DNA of 47,154 nucleotides, taken from contig CASEHX010000006.1 in NCBI GenBank assembly GCA_949287905.1, positions 1 through 47,154 on the forward strand, read 5' to 3'. Every line of letters begins with the position of its first letter. Within the stretch, counting starts at the first letter, position 1. This stretch comes from an uncultured Olsenella sp. (GTDB lineage: Bacteria > Actinomycetota > Coriobacteriia > Coriobacteriales > Atopobiaceae). Below, piece after piece: positions 7,971 through 17,072 of the stretch. Both the position numbers and the translations under genes were made by a program. Under the pieces are notes generated by a model. It made no database searches and was not told the DNA's origin. It saw only the letters and a list, made by a program, of their open reading frames with translations.

Positions 7971-9887
7971 CTAGGCGATGTAGTCGGACTGCTGGGCCTT
8001 CTTGGCGCTCTTGATGAGGAACTCGCGGTTGTTGTCCGTGCTCTTGAGTCCGTTCACCAGAGCGCGGGCGGCGCGCTCGACGTTGTTCATGTTGGCGAGA
8101 ACGCGGCGAATGCCCCAGACGAGCGGCTGGTAGTCGCCGGGGATCAGCAGGTCCTCGTTGCGCGTGCCGGAGGAGACGGGGTCGATCGCGGGGAAGATGC
8201 GCTTGTCGGCAAGCTCGCGGTCGAGCTTGAGCTCCATGTTGCCGGTGCCCTTGAACTCCTCGAAGATGACCTCGTCCATCTTGGAGCCGGTGTCCACGAG
8301 CGCGGAGGCGATGATCGTGAGCGAGCCGCCGTTCTCGATGTTGCGCGCGGCGCCAAGGAACTTCTTGGGCGGGTAGAGCGCCGCGGAGTCGACGCCGCCC
8401 GAAAGGATGCGGCCAGATGCGGGCGCCGCCAGGTTGTAGGCGCGCGCGAGACGCGTGATGGAGTCGAGGACCACCACGACGTCCTCCCCGAGCTCGACGA
8501 GACGCTTGGCGTGTTCGATGACGAGCTCGGAAACGCGAGTGTGGTTGTCTGCCGGCATGTCGAAGGTCGAGGCAACGACCTCGCCCTTGATGGAGCGCTG
8601 CATGTCCGTGACCTCTTCGGGGCGCTCGTCGACGAGCAGGCAGAAGAGATGGACCTCGGGGTTGTTGGAGGCGATGGACTGGCAAATCTTCTTGAGCACC
8701 GTGGTCTTGCCCGCCTTGGGGGGGCTCACGATGAGGCCGCGCTGCCCCTTGCCGATCGGTGAGACAAGATCGATGGCGCGACCCGTGATCGAGTCCTTGC
8801 CGCACTCCATGACGAGGCGCTCGTTGGGGAACACGGGCGTGAGGTCCCTGAACCGGGGGCGGGACTTGAGGTTGTCCGTCGTGTTTCCGTTGACCGAGAT
8901 CACGCTCTGGAGCGGCGGGTACTTCCCTCCGGCGCGGCCGGGCCCGACGGTTCCCGAGACCTTGTCACCCGGGCGCAGGCCCAGGGAGCGAATGAGCTGC
9001 TGATGAACGAAGGCGTCGTCATCGCCCTCCATGTAGTTGCCCGTGCGTATCCAGCCGTAGCCCTCGTTTCCGATCTCGAGGATGCCCTCGATCGGACGGA
9101 AGCCCTCGGCTCGCGCCGCAGCCTCGTAGACGGACTCGACGAGCTCGCCCTTGCGGACGCCCGCATACTCGACTCCGAGCTCCGCCGCCTTGGCGCGAAG
9201 GTCGGCGACCTTGAGCTCGGCGAGCTCCTCGCGGGACACGGAGGGCTCTGCGGAGAAGTCCTGCTGGTGACGCCCACGACGGCGACCCTGCTGGCCGTTC
9301 TGGCGGCGAGGCTGGCCCTTCGCCTGTCCGGATGCGGGGGCGGCGGGAGCCGACCCGGCTCGCTCGGCCCTGCGATGCCTCCTCGAGGCACGGGGGGCGT
9401 CCCCCTGCTGCGCCGCAGGCTCCTCCGAACCCTCGGCAAGCGTCTGCACGGGAGCGGGGGCGGGCTCTGAGCTCGCAACGGTCGCGGCGTCAGTCGCCTT
9501 CGTCATCTCGTCGCCCGTCGCCGGGGCCTCGGTCTCTCCCCTATCAGCCTTGCGGGGACGCCCGCGACGACGCCGGGGCGCGGGCGCGTCAGCGCTGGTC
9601 TCAGACGGGAAACCTACCTCGGCCTCGGCCTCGGTCGAGGGGGCACCCGCCTCGACGCTCTCGGAAGAGGAGGCCTGCTCGGTCTTGCGAGGACGGCCCC
9701 TCCTCCTCTTCGGGGGCGCAGGCTCCGAACCCTCGGAGTCAGCGGAGCGGGACTCGGCCTCCTTCGCGCGATCCGCCTCGATCTCGGCCTTGGTGCGCCG
9801 CTTGCGTCGGGGCTTGGGGGCCTCCTCCGTCGACTGCGCGGGAGAGGCCTCGGCGCTGGGGGTGACGTTGGCAACGTCGTCGGTCAT
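7971..9887 (-). CDS. rho: Transcription termination factor Rho, extended N-terminus
   Basis: Hexameric RNA helicase that ends transcription. At 638 residues it is about 200 longer than E. coli Rho. The extra part (about 1-215) is a low-complexity Arg/Glu/Ala region containing two AT-hook-like cores, RRRGRPRK near 61-68 and RRRRGRPRK near 105-113. The SAP-like N-terminal domain (about 220-270) and an RNA-binding cold-shock domain ([19 protein letters not shown]) follow. Next comes the RecA-type ATPase with Walker [10 protein letters not shown] and Walker [17 protein letters not shown]. The Q-loop [15 protein letters not shown] and R-loop region [19 protein letters not shown] are intact. The ATG is preceded by GAGAGG. 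High-GC Gram-positive Rho proteins commonly carry such insertions. Confidence 0.96.
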   Translation of the reverse strand: MTDDVANVTPSAEASPAQSTEEAPKPRRKRRTKAEIEADRAKEAESRSADSEGSEPAPPKRRRGRPRKTEQASSSESVEAGAPSTEAEAEVGFPSETSADAPAPRRRRGRPRKADRGETEAPATGDEMTKATDAATVASSEPAPAPVQTLAEGSEEPAAQQGDAPRASRRHRRAERAGSAPAAPASGQAKGQPRRQNGQQGRRRGRHQQDFSAEPSVSREELAELKVADLRAKAAELGVEYAGVRKGELVESVYEAAARAEGFRPIEGILEIGNEGYGWIRTGNYMEGDDDAFVHQQLIRSLGLRPGDKVSGTVGPGRAGGKYPPLQSVISVNGNTTDNLKSRPRFRDLTPVFPNERLVMECGKDSITGRAIDLVSPIGKGQRGLIVSPPKAGKTTVLKKICQSIASNNPEVHLFCLLVDERPEEVTDMQRSIKGEVVASTFDMPADNHTRVSELVIEHAKRLVELGEDVVVVLDSITRLARAYNLAAPASGRILSGGVDSAALYPPKKFLGAARNIENGGSLTIIASALVDTGSKMDEVIFEEFKGTGNMELKLDRELADKRIFPAIDPVSSGTRNEDLLIPGDYQPLVWGIRRVLANMNNVERAARALVNGLKSTDNNREFLIKSAKKAQQSDYIA

Positions 9888-9913
9888 ATGTTTTCTACCT
9901 CTCAGTTAAGTTG

Positions 9914-9978
9914 CGCGCCCACGCATCTTGGCAAGACGGTGCACAAGAGAATCAAGGTTCTCCCGGAATCTGGGCGCG
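9914..9978 (-). promoter_or_regulatory. Structured leader of rho mRNA
   Basis: In the 137-base leader, CGCGCCCA at one end pairs with TGGGCGCG at the other (8 bp). An internal GAGAA/TTCTC hairpin lies inside. Rho genes in other bacteria are autoregulated by termination in the leader, so this structure may take part in feedback. Confidence 0.45.
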
Positions 9979-10030
9979 ACTCAAACAAAATAACTAAAGA
10001 TGGTTGCGGCAACTGGTGCCGACAGGGGCA

Positions 10031-10058
10031 AGTATAGCATGCACGGGCGTCATGTAAA
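10031..10058 (-). promoter_or_regulatory. Promoter of rho
   Basis: On the minus strand TTTACA (10053-10058) and TATACT (10031-10036) are 16 bases apart, and TGC before the -10 makes it an extended -10. It abuts the T tract of the terminator of the preceding regulator gene, so the two units are tightly packed but separate. Confidence 0.65.
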
Positions 10059-10089
10059 GAAAAGCCCCGGTCGGCTGAGCGACCGGGGC
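10057..10089 (-). terminator. Intrinsic terminator of the tandem-MarR gene
   Basis: GCCCCGGTCG and CGACCGGGGC flank a 6-base loop, followed on the minus strand by TTTTCTTT. It lies 12 bases after the stop codon. Confidence 0.9.
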
Positions 10090-10100
10090 GCTGATGCTGG

Positions 10101-10784
10101 CTATTCGGAGCCGCGGGGCTTCCGGCGAACGACGATGTCCTCGATGTGCCCGGCAATCTCACCGGCGAGGGCCATGCCGTCCTCGGTGAGGCTCACGCTC
10201 GTGGTGTGGGCTCCAGAACCGGAGCGCTCGCGGGTGACGAGCCCCTGGTCGGCAAGGGATGCGACGGACATGGAAACCGTGGGCTGGAGCAGGCCGAGCG
10301 CGTCGACGAGACCCATGATCGTGGAGGAGTCCTCCTCGGAGGCAAAGAGCGCCAGAAGGACGAGCTCGCCGGCCTTGCAGAAGTACGAGCCCATGGCATC
10401 GACGTACTTGAGGACGCGCTCCGGGGTGGTGCGGGAGAGAGGCCTGCCGGTGGGAATCTGCGCGCACGTGAGGCGGGCGAGCTCCAGAGCGCGCTCGCGC
10501 CCGAGGTCGGAGATGGAGCAGACGACGTTCCTGCGGTCCTCGGAACCCTCGCAGCGCTCGATGAGGCCGAGGGACTCGAGGTGGTTGGTGCGATGGGTCA
10601 TCGTGGGGCGCAGAGACCCCTGATACTCGGCGATGTCGGAGGTCCTCATCGGGACACCCGAGTTTCCGAGGTGGCTGATGATCGCAAACTCCTCGAACGT
10701 AAGCCTCTCGCCGGAGACGACCATCTGGCGGACGATGTTGTATGCCCTGCGAACGGACATGTATTCCCTGAGGTCCAAGTTCAA
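10101..10784 (-). CDS. Tandem winged-helix MarR-type transcriptional regulator
   Basis: A 227-residue protein with two MarR-like winged helix domains in one chain. The first (about 10-105) contains the recognition-helix region RTSDIAEYQGSLRPTMTHRT and the wing EGSEDRRNVV. The second (about 130-220) contains LVDALGLLQPTVSMSVASLA and a shorter wing. Ordinary MarR proteins have one such domain and dimerise, so this one may bind DNA as a pseudo-dimer. The start is uncertain: the frame opens with TTG at 10784 just after GGGGG, while an ATG at 10760 also has an AGGG upstream. Possible -10 elements on the minus strand are TATACT near 10840 and TATAAT at 888-893 of the same kilobase. Ligand and targets are unknown. 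Confidence 0.8.
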   Translation of the reverse strand: MNLDLREYMSVRRAYNIVRQMVVSGERLTFEEFAIISHLGNSGVPMRTSDIAEYQGSLRPTMTHRTNHLESLGLIERCEGSEDRRNVVCSISDLGRERALELARLTCAQIPTGRPLSRTTPERVLKYVDAMGSYFCKAGELVLLALFASEEDSSTIMGLVDALGLLQPTVSMSVASLADQGLVTRERSGSGAHTTSVSLTEDGMALAGEIAGHIEDIVVRRKPRGSE

Positions 10785-10806
10785 GCCCCCATCTCTTCTG
10801 CCGCTT

Positions 10807-10820
10807 CCCCGTTAACGGGG
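10807..10820. promoter_or_regulatory. Perfect 14-bp palindrome upstream of the tandem-MarR gene
   Basis: CCCCGTTAACGGGG is its own reverse complement and lies about 23 bases before the start codon, between the candidate promoter and the gene. It is a natural candidate operator for autoregulation, or it could form a hairpin in the leader. Confidence 0.45.
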
Positions 10821-10925
10821 CCAAAAGTCCTTAAGCAGCGAGGAGTATACATGATGTAATCGATACCAAGCTGAAAAACGACGAACTATTATAAAAGACG
10901 CACACGTCGCCCGCGGCCGCGACTC

Positions 10926-12770
10926 CTACATGCTCTGCGGAGCGGAAACGCCGATGAGCTCGAGCACCAAGGCGAGCACGCGACGAGCCGCATCGCAGGC
11001 CGCGAGTCGAGCCTTGGAGACCCCCTCGTCAAGAGGACGGCCCTTTCCGGGGAGCACCTGGCAGGCGGCGTAGAAGGAGTGGAACTCGCCGGCGAGCTCC
11101 TCGGCATAATGCGTGAGGCGGAACGGGGCGCGGTCGCGAGCGCAGCTCTCCACGAGGCTAGGAAGCTCGCCGATCTTGCGTGCGAGCGCGGCCTCGGAGG
11201 GGTCGGTGAGCAGGCCAAGGTCATAGGCGTCGCCAACGGCGCGACGCGCGACCTCGTCCATTCCAAGCCCTGCCGCCTCCTCGACGCTCACGTCCGCCCC
11301 GCGACGAAGGATCGAGCAGATGCGTGCGTGCGCGTACTGAACGTAATAGACCGGGTTGGTGTTGTCCTGGCGCTTCACGCGCTCGATGTCAAAGTCGATC
11401 ATCTGGTTGGAGGACTTGGAGATGAGGGTGTAGCGCGTGGCGTCGGCGCCCACCTCGGCAAGGAGCTCGTCAAAGGTGACCATCGTGCCCTTGCGCTTGG
11501 ACATGCGCACGGGGTTGCCGTCACGCAGCAGGTTCACAAGCTGGCCGAGAAGGACCTCGAACTGCGTGGGATAGCCGAGGGCCTCGCAGGCGGACTGGAC
11601 ACGCTGGATGTAGCCGTGGTGGTCGGCGCCCCAGATGTCGATCACGTGGTCCACGCGCTGGAACTTGTTCCAGTGGTAGGCAACGTCGGAGGCGAAGTAG
11701 GTGTACTCGCCGTTGGTCTTGATGAGAACGCGGTCCTTGTCGTCACCGAAGGTCGTGGAGCGGAACCACAGGGCGCCCGCCTCGTCACGGTAGAGGTGAC
11801 CCATCTCGTCCAGCGCGGCCAGCGCACGGTCAACGGCCGAGGTGCCGTCCTCGCCCTTCACGTAGAGGCTGCGCTCGGAGAACCAGACGTCAAAGTCGCA
11901 GCGCGCCTCGTGGCAGGTGCCGCGGATGGAGTCGAGCATCCAGAGGTAGGCGCGCTCGCGGAACTCCGCCATGCGCTCGTCCTCGGAGGTCGAGAGCCAC
12001 CTGTCGCCGTCCTCGGCCACAAAGCGCGCGGCAATGTCGACGATGTAGTCGCCGCCGTAGGCGTTGCCGCCCAGGGCCTCGTTGAAGGCATCCGTGAGCG
12101 GGTGGGTCTCGGGGCGCTCGTCACCCTCATCCGCCACGAAGGCCTCGCGATCGGCGAGAAGAACCTCGCGGGCGTCGTCGAGGGAGACGCCGCGCTCCCC
12201 CATCACGGAGAGCAACTGCTGGTAGCGCATGGAGATCGAATGGCCGAAGACATCCATCTGAGAGCCGTGGTCGTTGACGTAGTACTCGCGCTCCACGTCG
12301 TAGCCAACGTGCTCGAAGACGCGGCAGAGGGAGTCCCCGATCGCAACCCAACGACCGTGTCCGATGTGAAGCGGGCCGACCGGGTTCGCGGAGACAAACT
12401 CGACCTGCACCTTGGTCCCCGCGCCCATGTTGGAGCGAGCGAAGTCGGCGCCCTGCTCACGCACCGTGCGGAAGACCTCGTTGGCCGAGGCGGTGGCAAG
12501 ATAGAAGTTGATGAAGCCGGGGCCGGCGACCTCGACGTGGTCGACGGAGGGGTCCTCGGGAAGGTGGGAGACGATGGCGTCCGCGATCTGGCGCGGCGCG
12601 CGGTGCGCGAGCTTGGCCGAGCGCATGGCCACGGTCGAGCTCCAGTCGCCGTTCGAGGGGTCCGCGGGACGCTCGAACCCAAGGTCCCCGACCTCGAATT
12701 CCGGCAGCTGACCCGCCTCCTGGGCAGCAGCGATGGCGGCACGGACAAGCTCGACGATCTTCTCGGGCAT
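10926..12770 (-). CDS. argS: Arginyl-tRNA synthetase
   Basis: Class I synthetase that charges tRNA-Arg, 614 residues. It has an N-terminal ArgRS-specific domain (GFINFYLA), the HIGH motif in VSANPVGPLHIGHGRWVAIG, DHGSQMDVFG, and a KMSKS-type loop reading MSKRKGTMVTF. The C-terminal DALR anticodon-binding domain includes YVQYAHARICSILRR. The ATG follows GAGGGAGATAAG. On the minus strand an extended -10 (TGC TACACT near 12823) may be its promoter, but no clear -35 was seen. It is about 86 bases after pncB. Confidence 0.97.
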   Translation of the reverse strand: MPEKIVELVRAAIAAAQEAGQLPEFEVGDLGFERPADPSNGDWSSTVAMRSAKLAHRAPRQIADAIVSHLPEDPSVDHVEVAGPGFINFYLATASANEVFRTVREQGADFARSNMGAGTKVQVEFVSANPVGPLHIGHGRWVAIGDSLCRVFEHVGYDVEREYYVNDHGSQMDVFGHSISMRYQQLLSVMGERGVSLDDAREVLLADREAFVADEGDERPETHPLTDAFNEALGGNAYGGDYIVDIAARFVAEDGDRWLSTSEDERMAEFRERAYLWMLDSIRGTCHEARCDFDVWFSERSLYVKGEDGTSAVDRALAALDEMGHLYRDEAGALWFRSTTFGDDKDRVLIKTNGEYTYFASDVAYHWNKFQRVDHVIDIWGADHHGYIQRVQSACEALGYPTQFEVLLGQLVNLLRDGNPVRMSKRKGTMVTFDELLAEVGADATRYTLISKSSNQMIDFDIERVKRQDNTNPVYYVQYAHARICSILRRGADVSVEEAAGLGMDEVARRAVGDAYDLGLLTDPSEAALARKIGELPSLVESCARDRAPFRLTHYAEELAGEFHSFYAACQVLPGKGRPLDEGVSKARLAACDAARRVLALVLELIGVSAPQSM

Positions 12771-12856
12771 CTTATCTCCCTCTCATGGCGCAGGCGCCGT
12801 ACGGTAAAGCTTTAGCTGGTTGAGTGTAGCAGAGACGCGACGCGCCTCGCGCGGGC

Positions 12857-14344
12857 CTATGCCGTGGGCCTGCCGCTCTCGCTGCGCTCCTCGAGGGCGA
12901 GCCTGCTGCGAAGCTCGGCAAGACCGAGCTCGAGCCCCACGGGATAGGTCTGGGGGTTCAGGAAGCGGGCGACGGCCGGGTCGAGGCGCATGACGGCCTC
13001 CTTGCAGCGCTCGCGCGCCGCTTCGATGCCCTCGGGCTCGCCAGCGCGCCTGCCGTGCTCGACGAGCTTGACGAGAAGTTCCTCGGGCTCGCCGGAGAGG
13101 CGGTGGGTGAGGTAGGGATCGAGGATGTCGACCATCTCGCGTGCCACGCCGGGGCGAGCGACCTCGTCGACGACGAGCATGTCCGCGGTCGGGCGGCCGG
13201 CCTGGTCGTAGTAGCGCAGCACGTGCTGGACGCCCGGAACGGTGCGCTTGTAGGACTGCTCCGAGAGCTTGATCACGGGCGTCCAGGGCTCGCCCTTCTG
13301 GCGACGCACGGCGGAGAGCTTGTAGACGCCGCCGAGCGAGGGTTGCGGGTCGCACGTGGCAAGCTTGGTGCCCACGCCGAAGGAGTCGATCGGCGCCCCC
13401 TGGGCAAAGAGCGACTGGATGGTGTACTCGTCGAGGTCGTTGGAGACGGAGATCTTGACGTAGGGCAGGCCGGCCTCGTCAAAGGCGGCACGGGCCTCCT
13501 TGGAGAGGCGCGCGAGGTCGCCGGAGTCAAGGCGCACGGCGGAGAGCCGCTCGCCGGCGGCCTCCATCTCCTTGGCCACGGTGATGGCGTTCCGGATTCC
13601 CTGGTGCACGTCATAGGTGTCGAGCAGGAGCACGCAGTTCTTGGGGCTGGACTTGGCAAAGGCGCGGAAGGCCTCGAGCTCGCTCGGGAACGCCATGACC
13701 CACGAGTGCGCGTGCGTTCCAAAGACGGGGATGCCGTAGATCTTGCCCGCAAGGACGTTCGACGTGGAAGAGGCGCCGGCGATGTAGGAGGCCCGCGCCA
13801 CCGCGAGGCCGCCGTCCGGGCCCTGGGCACGGCGCAGGCCGAAGTCAGAGACGGGATGGCCCTCCGCCGCGCGCACGACGCGCGCCGTCTTGGTGGCGAC
13901 GAGCGTCTGGAAGTTCACGAGGTTGAGAAGGGCGGTCTCGATGAGCTGGCAGTCGATGACCGGGCCCTCTACGCGCACCATGGGCTCGCGACCAAAGACG
14001 ACCTGCCCCTCGGGGACCGCATGAATCGTCAGGTCCAGGCGGTGGTTGCGAAGGTACTCGAGAAAGCCCGGCTTGAACATGGGGCCGCCACCGGGCGCCT
14101 GGATGCCCGCCAGATACTCGATGTCGTCGTCCTCGAAGATGAAGTTCTCCACGAGGTCGGCGAGCTGGCCGGTGCCGCAGCAGACGGCATAGCCCCCGTC
14201 AAAGGGGTTGTCGCGGAAGAAGGCGTTGAAGCAGGCCTCCCCGTCGGCAAGACCGGCCTCCCAGAACCCCTGAGCCATCGTGAGCTCGTAGAGATCGGTG
14301 TTCAGGCAGACGTCGGTGGGCTTGGTGCGATCGGTGAGAGACAC
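12857..14344 (-). CDS. pncB: Nicotinate phosphoribosyltransferase
   Basis: Converts nicotinate and PRPP to nicotinate mononucleotide, the entry step of NAD salvage. It has 495 residues, typical of the longer Gram-positive form. Landmarks are the N-terminal LNTDLYELTMAQGFW, AQGPDGGLAVARASYIAGAS with the phosphoribosyl-binding region, FGTHAHSWVMAF, VRLDSGDLA, and FGVGTKLATC near the phosphate site. The start at 14344 follows AGGAGGACCACG-type sequence. It lies nine bases after the small coiled-coil gene and is probably co-transcribed with it. Confidence 0.96.
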   Translation of the reverse strand: MSLTDRTKPTDVCLNTDLYELTMAQGFWEAGLADGEACFNAFFRDNPFDGGYAVCCGTGQLADLVENFIFEDDDIEYLAGIQAPGGGPMFKPGFLEYLRNHRLDLTIHAVPEGQVVFGREPMVRVEGPVIDCQLIETALLNLVNFQTLVATKTARVVRAAEGHPVSDFGLRRAQGPDGGLAVARASYIAGASSTSNVLAGKIYGIPVFGTHAHSWVMAFPSELEAFRAFAKSSPKNCVLLLDTYDVHQGIRNAITVAKEMEAAGERLSAVRLDSGDLARLSKEARAAFDEAGLPYVKISVSNDLDEYTIQSLFAQGAPIDSFGVGTKLATCDPQPSLGGVYKLSAVRRQKGEPWTPVIKLSEQSYKRTVPGVQHVLRYYDQAGRPTADMLVVDEVARPGVAREMVDILDPYLTHRLSGEPEELLVKLVEHGRRAGEPEGIEAARERCKEAVMRLDPAVARFLNPQTYPVGLELGLAELRSRLALEERSESGRPTA

Positions 14345-14353
14345 GTGGTCCTC

Positions 14354-14662
14354 CTATCCGAGGATGGTGATGGCGAGCCAGACGGCGGCGACGCCCACGA
14401 CGGCGAGAATGACGATCTTCTGGCCAAGGGGCATCTTGAGGTCGTCGTCGGGTTCCATCAGGGCCCTCCCGCGCTCCCGCGCCTCGGCGGCCCGCCTGTC
14501 GGCATCGGACGCCTCCCGCGCCGCAGCCTGCTCGCGCCGCAGGCGCTCGAGCTCGGCGCGCTCGGCAGCCTCCCTGTCGGCCTTCTCGCGCTCGGCCTTC
14601 TCGGCGCGAAGACGCTCGAGCTCCTCGCGCTCCTGATCGGTGAGCCCGGTGTTGTCCGCCAT
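14354..14662 (-). CDS. Small tail-anchored coiled-coil membrane protein
   Basis: A 102-residue protein from the ATG at 14662, preceded by GGAGGTAGC. Residues 7-75 are a charged, heptad-like Glu/Arg/Ala region (EELERLRAEKAEREKADREA and similar), predicted as a long helix or coiled coil. Residues about 80-100 form one hydrophobic segment (GQKIVILAVVGVAAVWLAIT) ending the protein, so it should be a C-tail-anchored membrane protein facing the cytoplasm. I know no family for it. It lies nine bases upstream of pncB. A larger protein of the same design is at 38112-39332. Confidence 0.7.
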   Translation of the reverse strand: MADNTGLTDQEREELERLRAEKAEREKADREAAERAELERLRREQAAAREASDADRRAAEARERGRALMEPDDDLKMPLGQKIVILAVVGVAAVWLAITILG

Positions 14663-14706
14663 GCTACCTCCGTCTATCGGTGCCCTTTCATAGTTATAGC
14701 GTTTGC

Positions 14707-15684
14707 TCACGACATTTGCGACGTCGAGGGACGGGTGAGCTCCGGCCCCTCCACGCCCGTGGCGTCGAAGGCGGGGACGAAGCTCTCGGAGACGGTCCCG
14801 CCCTCCTGCCACCAGATGCGCTCGAAGCCGAGGTCGTCTGCGTGGCAGAGCACGATCTCGTACTCCTCCTCGGAGATGCCGTGAGAGAGGTCTCCCCCCG
14901 CGAGCCGACAGGCCTCGTTGGGGGTGTACTGGTTCATGATCGAGAGGTCCGCGTCGTTTCCCGCGATCCCCCAGACGCGGTCAAGCACGGCGCAGGAGTC
15001 GCCGGCGTGGCCGGGAAGCACGAGATGCCGCACGATGATCCCGCGACGCATGGAGCCGTCTTCGGAGAGGGCCCTGCCCCCCGCGGACCTGAGCGACTCA
15101 ACCATCACGGCGAGCGAGGCGGCGGCGACCTCGGGGTAGTCGGGGGCCGAGGAGAGCTCGCCGGCGAGCGGCCCGCTCGCGTACTTGAAGTCGGTGAGCC
15201 ACACGTCAACAACGTCGACGAGGGCGCGCACGACCTCGGGGCGCTCGTAGCCCGACGTGTTGCAGACGATGGGCAGGCCGAGGCCCGCGGCGCGCGCCAT
15301 CCCCACCGCCTCGCGGACGTGCGGGGCAAAGTGCAGGGGCGTCACGAGATTGATGTTGAGGGCGCCCTGCCCCTCAAGCTCGAGCATCATCTCGGCGAGG
15401 CGGGGCGCGCTCACCGGCAGGCCAAACCCCCCGCTCGATATCTCATGGTTCTGGCAGAAGACGCAGCGCAGCGGGCATCCCGAGAAGAAGATGGCGCCCG
15501 AGCCGGACTCGCCCGAGATGGGGGGCTCCTCCCACAGGTGCAGGGCGCTTCTCGCCACGCGCAGCTCCGAGCTCATTCCACAGACGCCGCGGGCGCCATC
15601 GGCGCGTCGGGCGCGGCATCGGCGGGGACAGAGCTCGCACGCCTCGTACGCCGAGAACGAGACGTCCGCAAGGTCCTCGGTCAA
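14707..15684 (-). CDS. Radical SAM protein, PflX type (PFL-activase-like)
   Basis: A 325-residue iron-sulfur protein. The radical SAM motif C-x3-C-x2-C is FSGCPLRCVFCQNHEIS. An N-terminal cysteine cluster CELCPRRCRARRADGARGVCG is the mark of the PflX group (COG1313). Members resemble pyruvate-formate-lyase activase, but their substrate is not established. The start codon is TTG, overlapping the TGA of the WecA-type gene upstream (TTGA), so translation is probably coupled. Confidence 0.85.
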   Translation of the reverse strand: MTEDLADVSFSAYEACELCPRRCRARRADGARGVCGMSSELRVARSALHLWEEPPISGESGSGAIFFSGCPLRCVFCQNHEISSGGFGLPVSAPRLAEMMLELEGQGALNINLVTPLHFAPHVREAVGMARAAGLGLPIVCNTSGYERPEVVRALVDVVDVWLTDFKYASGPLAGELSSAPDYPEVAAASLAVMVESLRSAGGRALSEDGSMRRGIIVRHLVLPGHAGDSCAVLDRVWGIAGNDADLSIMNQYTPNEACRLAGGDLSHGISEEEYEIVLCHADDLGFERIWWQEGGTVSESFVPAFDATGVEGPELTRPSTSQMS

Positions 15685-16889
15685 CGACGCTCACCCCTGT
15701 GGGGGCCGACCTTGTCGCGCCTGCCCTCGTGGAGCTTCTCGGCCTCCTCGGCAAAGGCGTCGTCCGCGGGAGTGACGAGCTCGTCCTCCCCCGTCTTGGG
15801 GTCGCGGTGGTGGAGCAGCACCGGTTCGAAGAGGTGGAGGTTCTGGGCAAAGATGAACGAGGCACCGAGCAGGACGAAGAAGATCAGGATGCGCGGAAGG
15901 GCATCGACGAGGGTCATGACCAGGGAGCCCGCGCACAGAAGCGCCGTCCACGCGTACATGAGCAGGACCGCCTGACGCTGGTCGAAGCCCTCGGCGAGCA
16001 GGCGATGGTGGATGTGGCCGCGGTCGGCATGGCTGATGCCGGTGTGCCCGCGCAGGCGGCGCACAATGGCCGAGAAGGTGTCGATGATGGGGACGGCGGC
16101 GATGACGAGCGGGACGACAATCGTGGTGAGGCCCGCGAAGCGCGTCACGGAGAGCAGGGACACCACGCCGAGCGCAAAGCCGAGCGTGAGCGCGCCGGAG
16201 TCACCCATGAACACGGAGGCCGGGTGGAAGTTGTACCTGAGAAATCCGAGCGAGGAGCCCACGACCGCGATGGAGAGTGCCGCGGCGTCGAGGCGGCCTG
16301 CGAGCACGGAGAGCGTGAACATGGTCACCCCCGCAAGCGAGGAGATGCCCGCGGCAAGTCCGTCGAGGCCGTCGATGAGGTTGATGATGTTCGTGTAGGC
16401 AACGAGGTAGATCACGGTGACGGGATAGGCGAGCCAGCCGAGGTCGACGAAGCCCCCCGAGATGGGATTTGAGATGTCCCCGATGAACAGTCCGCCCATG
16501 ACGGCGATGATGGCTGCCAGAACCTGGCCGGCCAGCTTCTGAAGCGGCTTGAGGGAATAGATGTCGTCTAGCACGCCCGTGAGGAAGACCGTCACGAACG
16601 CGGCGACGAGAAACCAGTAGTTGACGTCGAGCTTGGACGAGGGAACGAGGACGACCGGCCACCCAAAATGCGTGGTGCCAACGTACTGCACGAGGAAGGC
16701 CGCGACGATGCCCGCGAAGATTGCCACGCCGCCCATGCGCGGCATGGGCTTCTTGTTGATGCGGCGGGCATTCGGGTAGTCAACGGCGCCAACGCGGAAG
16801 GCGAGGCGGCGGGCGAGCGGCGTTGCGGCGAGCGAGACGAGAAGGGAGGCGCCGAACAGACAGAGATAGGGAATCCAGTCTGGAACCAC
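15681..16889 (-). CDS. Undecaprenyl-phosphate N-acetylhexosamine-1-phosphate transferase (WecA/TagO type)
   Basis: Integral membrane enzyme that loads a sugar-1-phosphate on undecaprenyl phosphate, the first step of wall-linked glycopolymer synthesis. It has 402 residues with about eleven membrane helices. Key motifs are RINKKPMPRMGG, the DD-type VFLTGVLDDIYSLKP, NIINLIDGLDGLAAG, FMGDSGALTLGFALG and the HIHHRLL loop that separates WecA/TagO from MraY. The GTG start at 16889 has AAGGGGGC 5 bases upstream; the frame runs on upstream without support. A 16-bp inverted repeat TTGCGTTATGTCGCAA lies just upstream. The exact sugar is not determinable here. Confidence 0.92.
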   Translation of the reverse strand: MVPDWIPYLCLFGASLLVSLAATPLARRLAFRVGAVDYPNARRINKKPMPRMGGVAIFAGIVAAFLVQYVGTTHFGWPVVLVPSSKLDVNYWFLVAAFVTVFLTGVLDDIYSLKPLQKLAGQVLAAIIAVMGGLFIGDISNPISGGFVDLGWLAYPVTVIYLVAYTNIINLIDGLDGLAAGISSLAGVTMFTLSVLAGRLDAAALSIAVVGSSLGFLRYNFHPASVFMGDSGALTLGFALGVVSLLSVTRFAGLTTIVVPLVIAAVPIIDTFSAIVRRLRGHTGISHADRGHIHHRLLAEGFDQRQAVLLMYAWTALLCAGSLVMTLVDALPRILIFFVLLGASFIFAQNLHLFEPVLLHHRDPKTGEDELVTPADDAFAEEAEKLHEGRRDKVGPHRGERR

Positions 16890-17072
16890 CGTGCCCCCTT
16901 CCCAAAAGATTGCGACATAACGCAACCATGATAGCGGAAAGGCGGGCGGTTCGACGCCCCTTGGGACAACTCGGGCAAAACGCGTCAGGCAGACACGCTT
17001 CCTCTCACTCTTTACGAGAAGAACGCGCAAGTCAAGACTGGTTTCTCCCGACGGCTGACCTATAGTTGAGGT

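Noticed and set aside
11079..12815. 578-codon plus-strand frame opposite argS
   Set aside because: Shadow frame caused by GC-rich third positions. The minus-strand ArgRS is complete and has all motifs.
13055..14884. 609-codon plus-strand frame opposite pncB
   Set aside because: Antisense shadow with Gly/Val/Leu/Arg bias; pncB on the other strand is intact.
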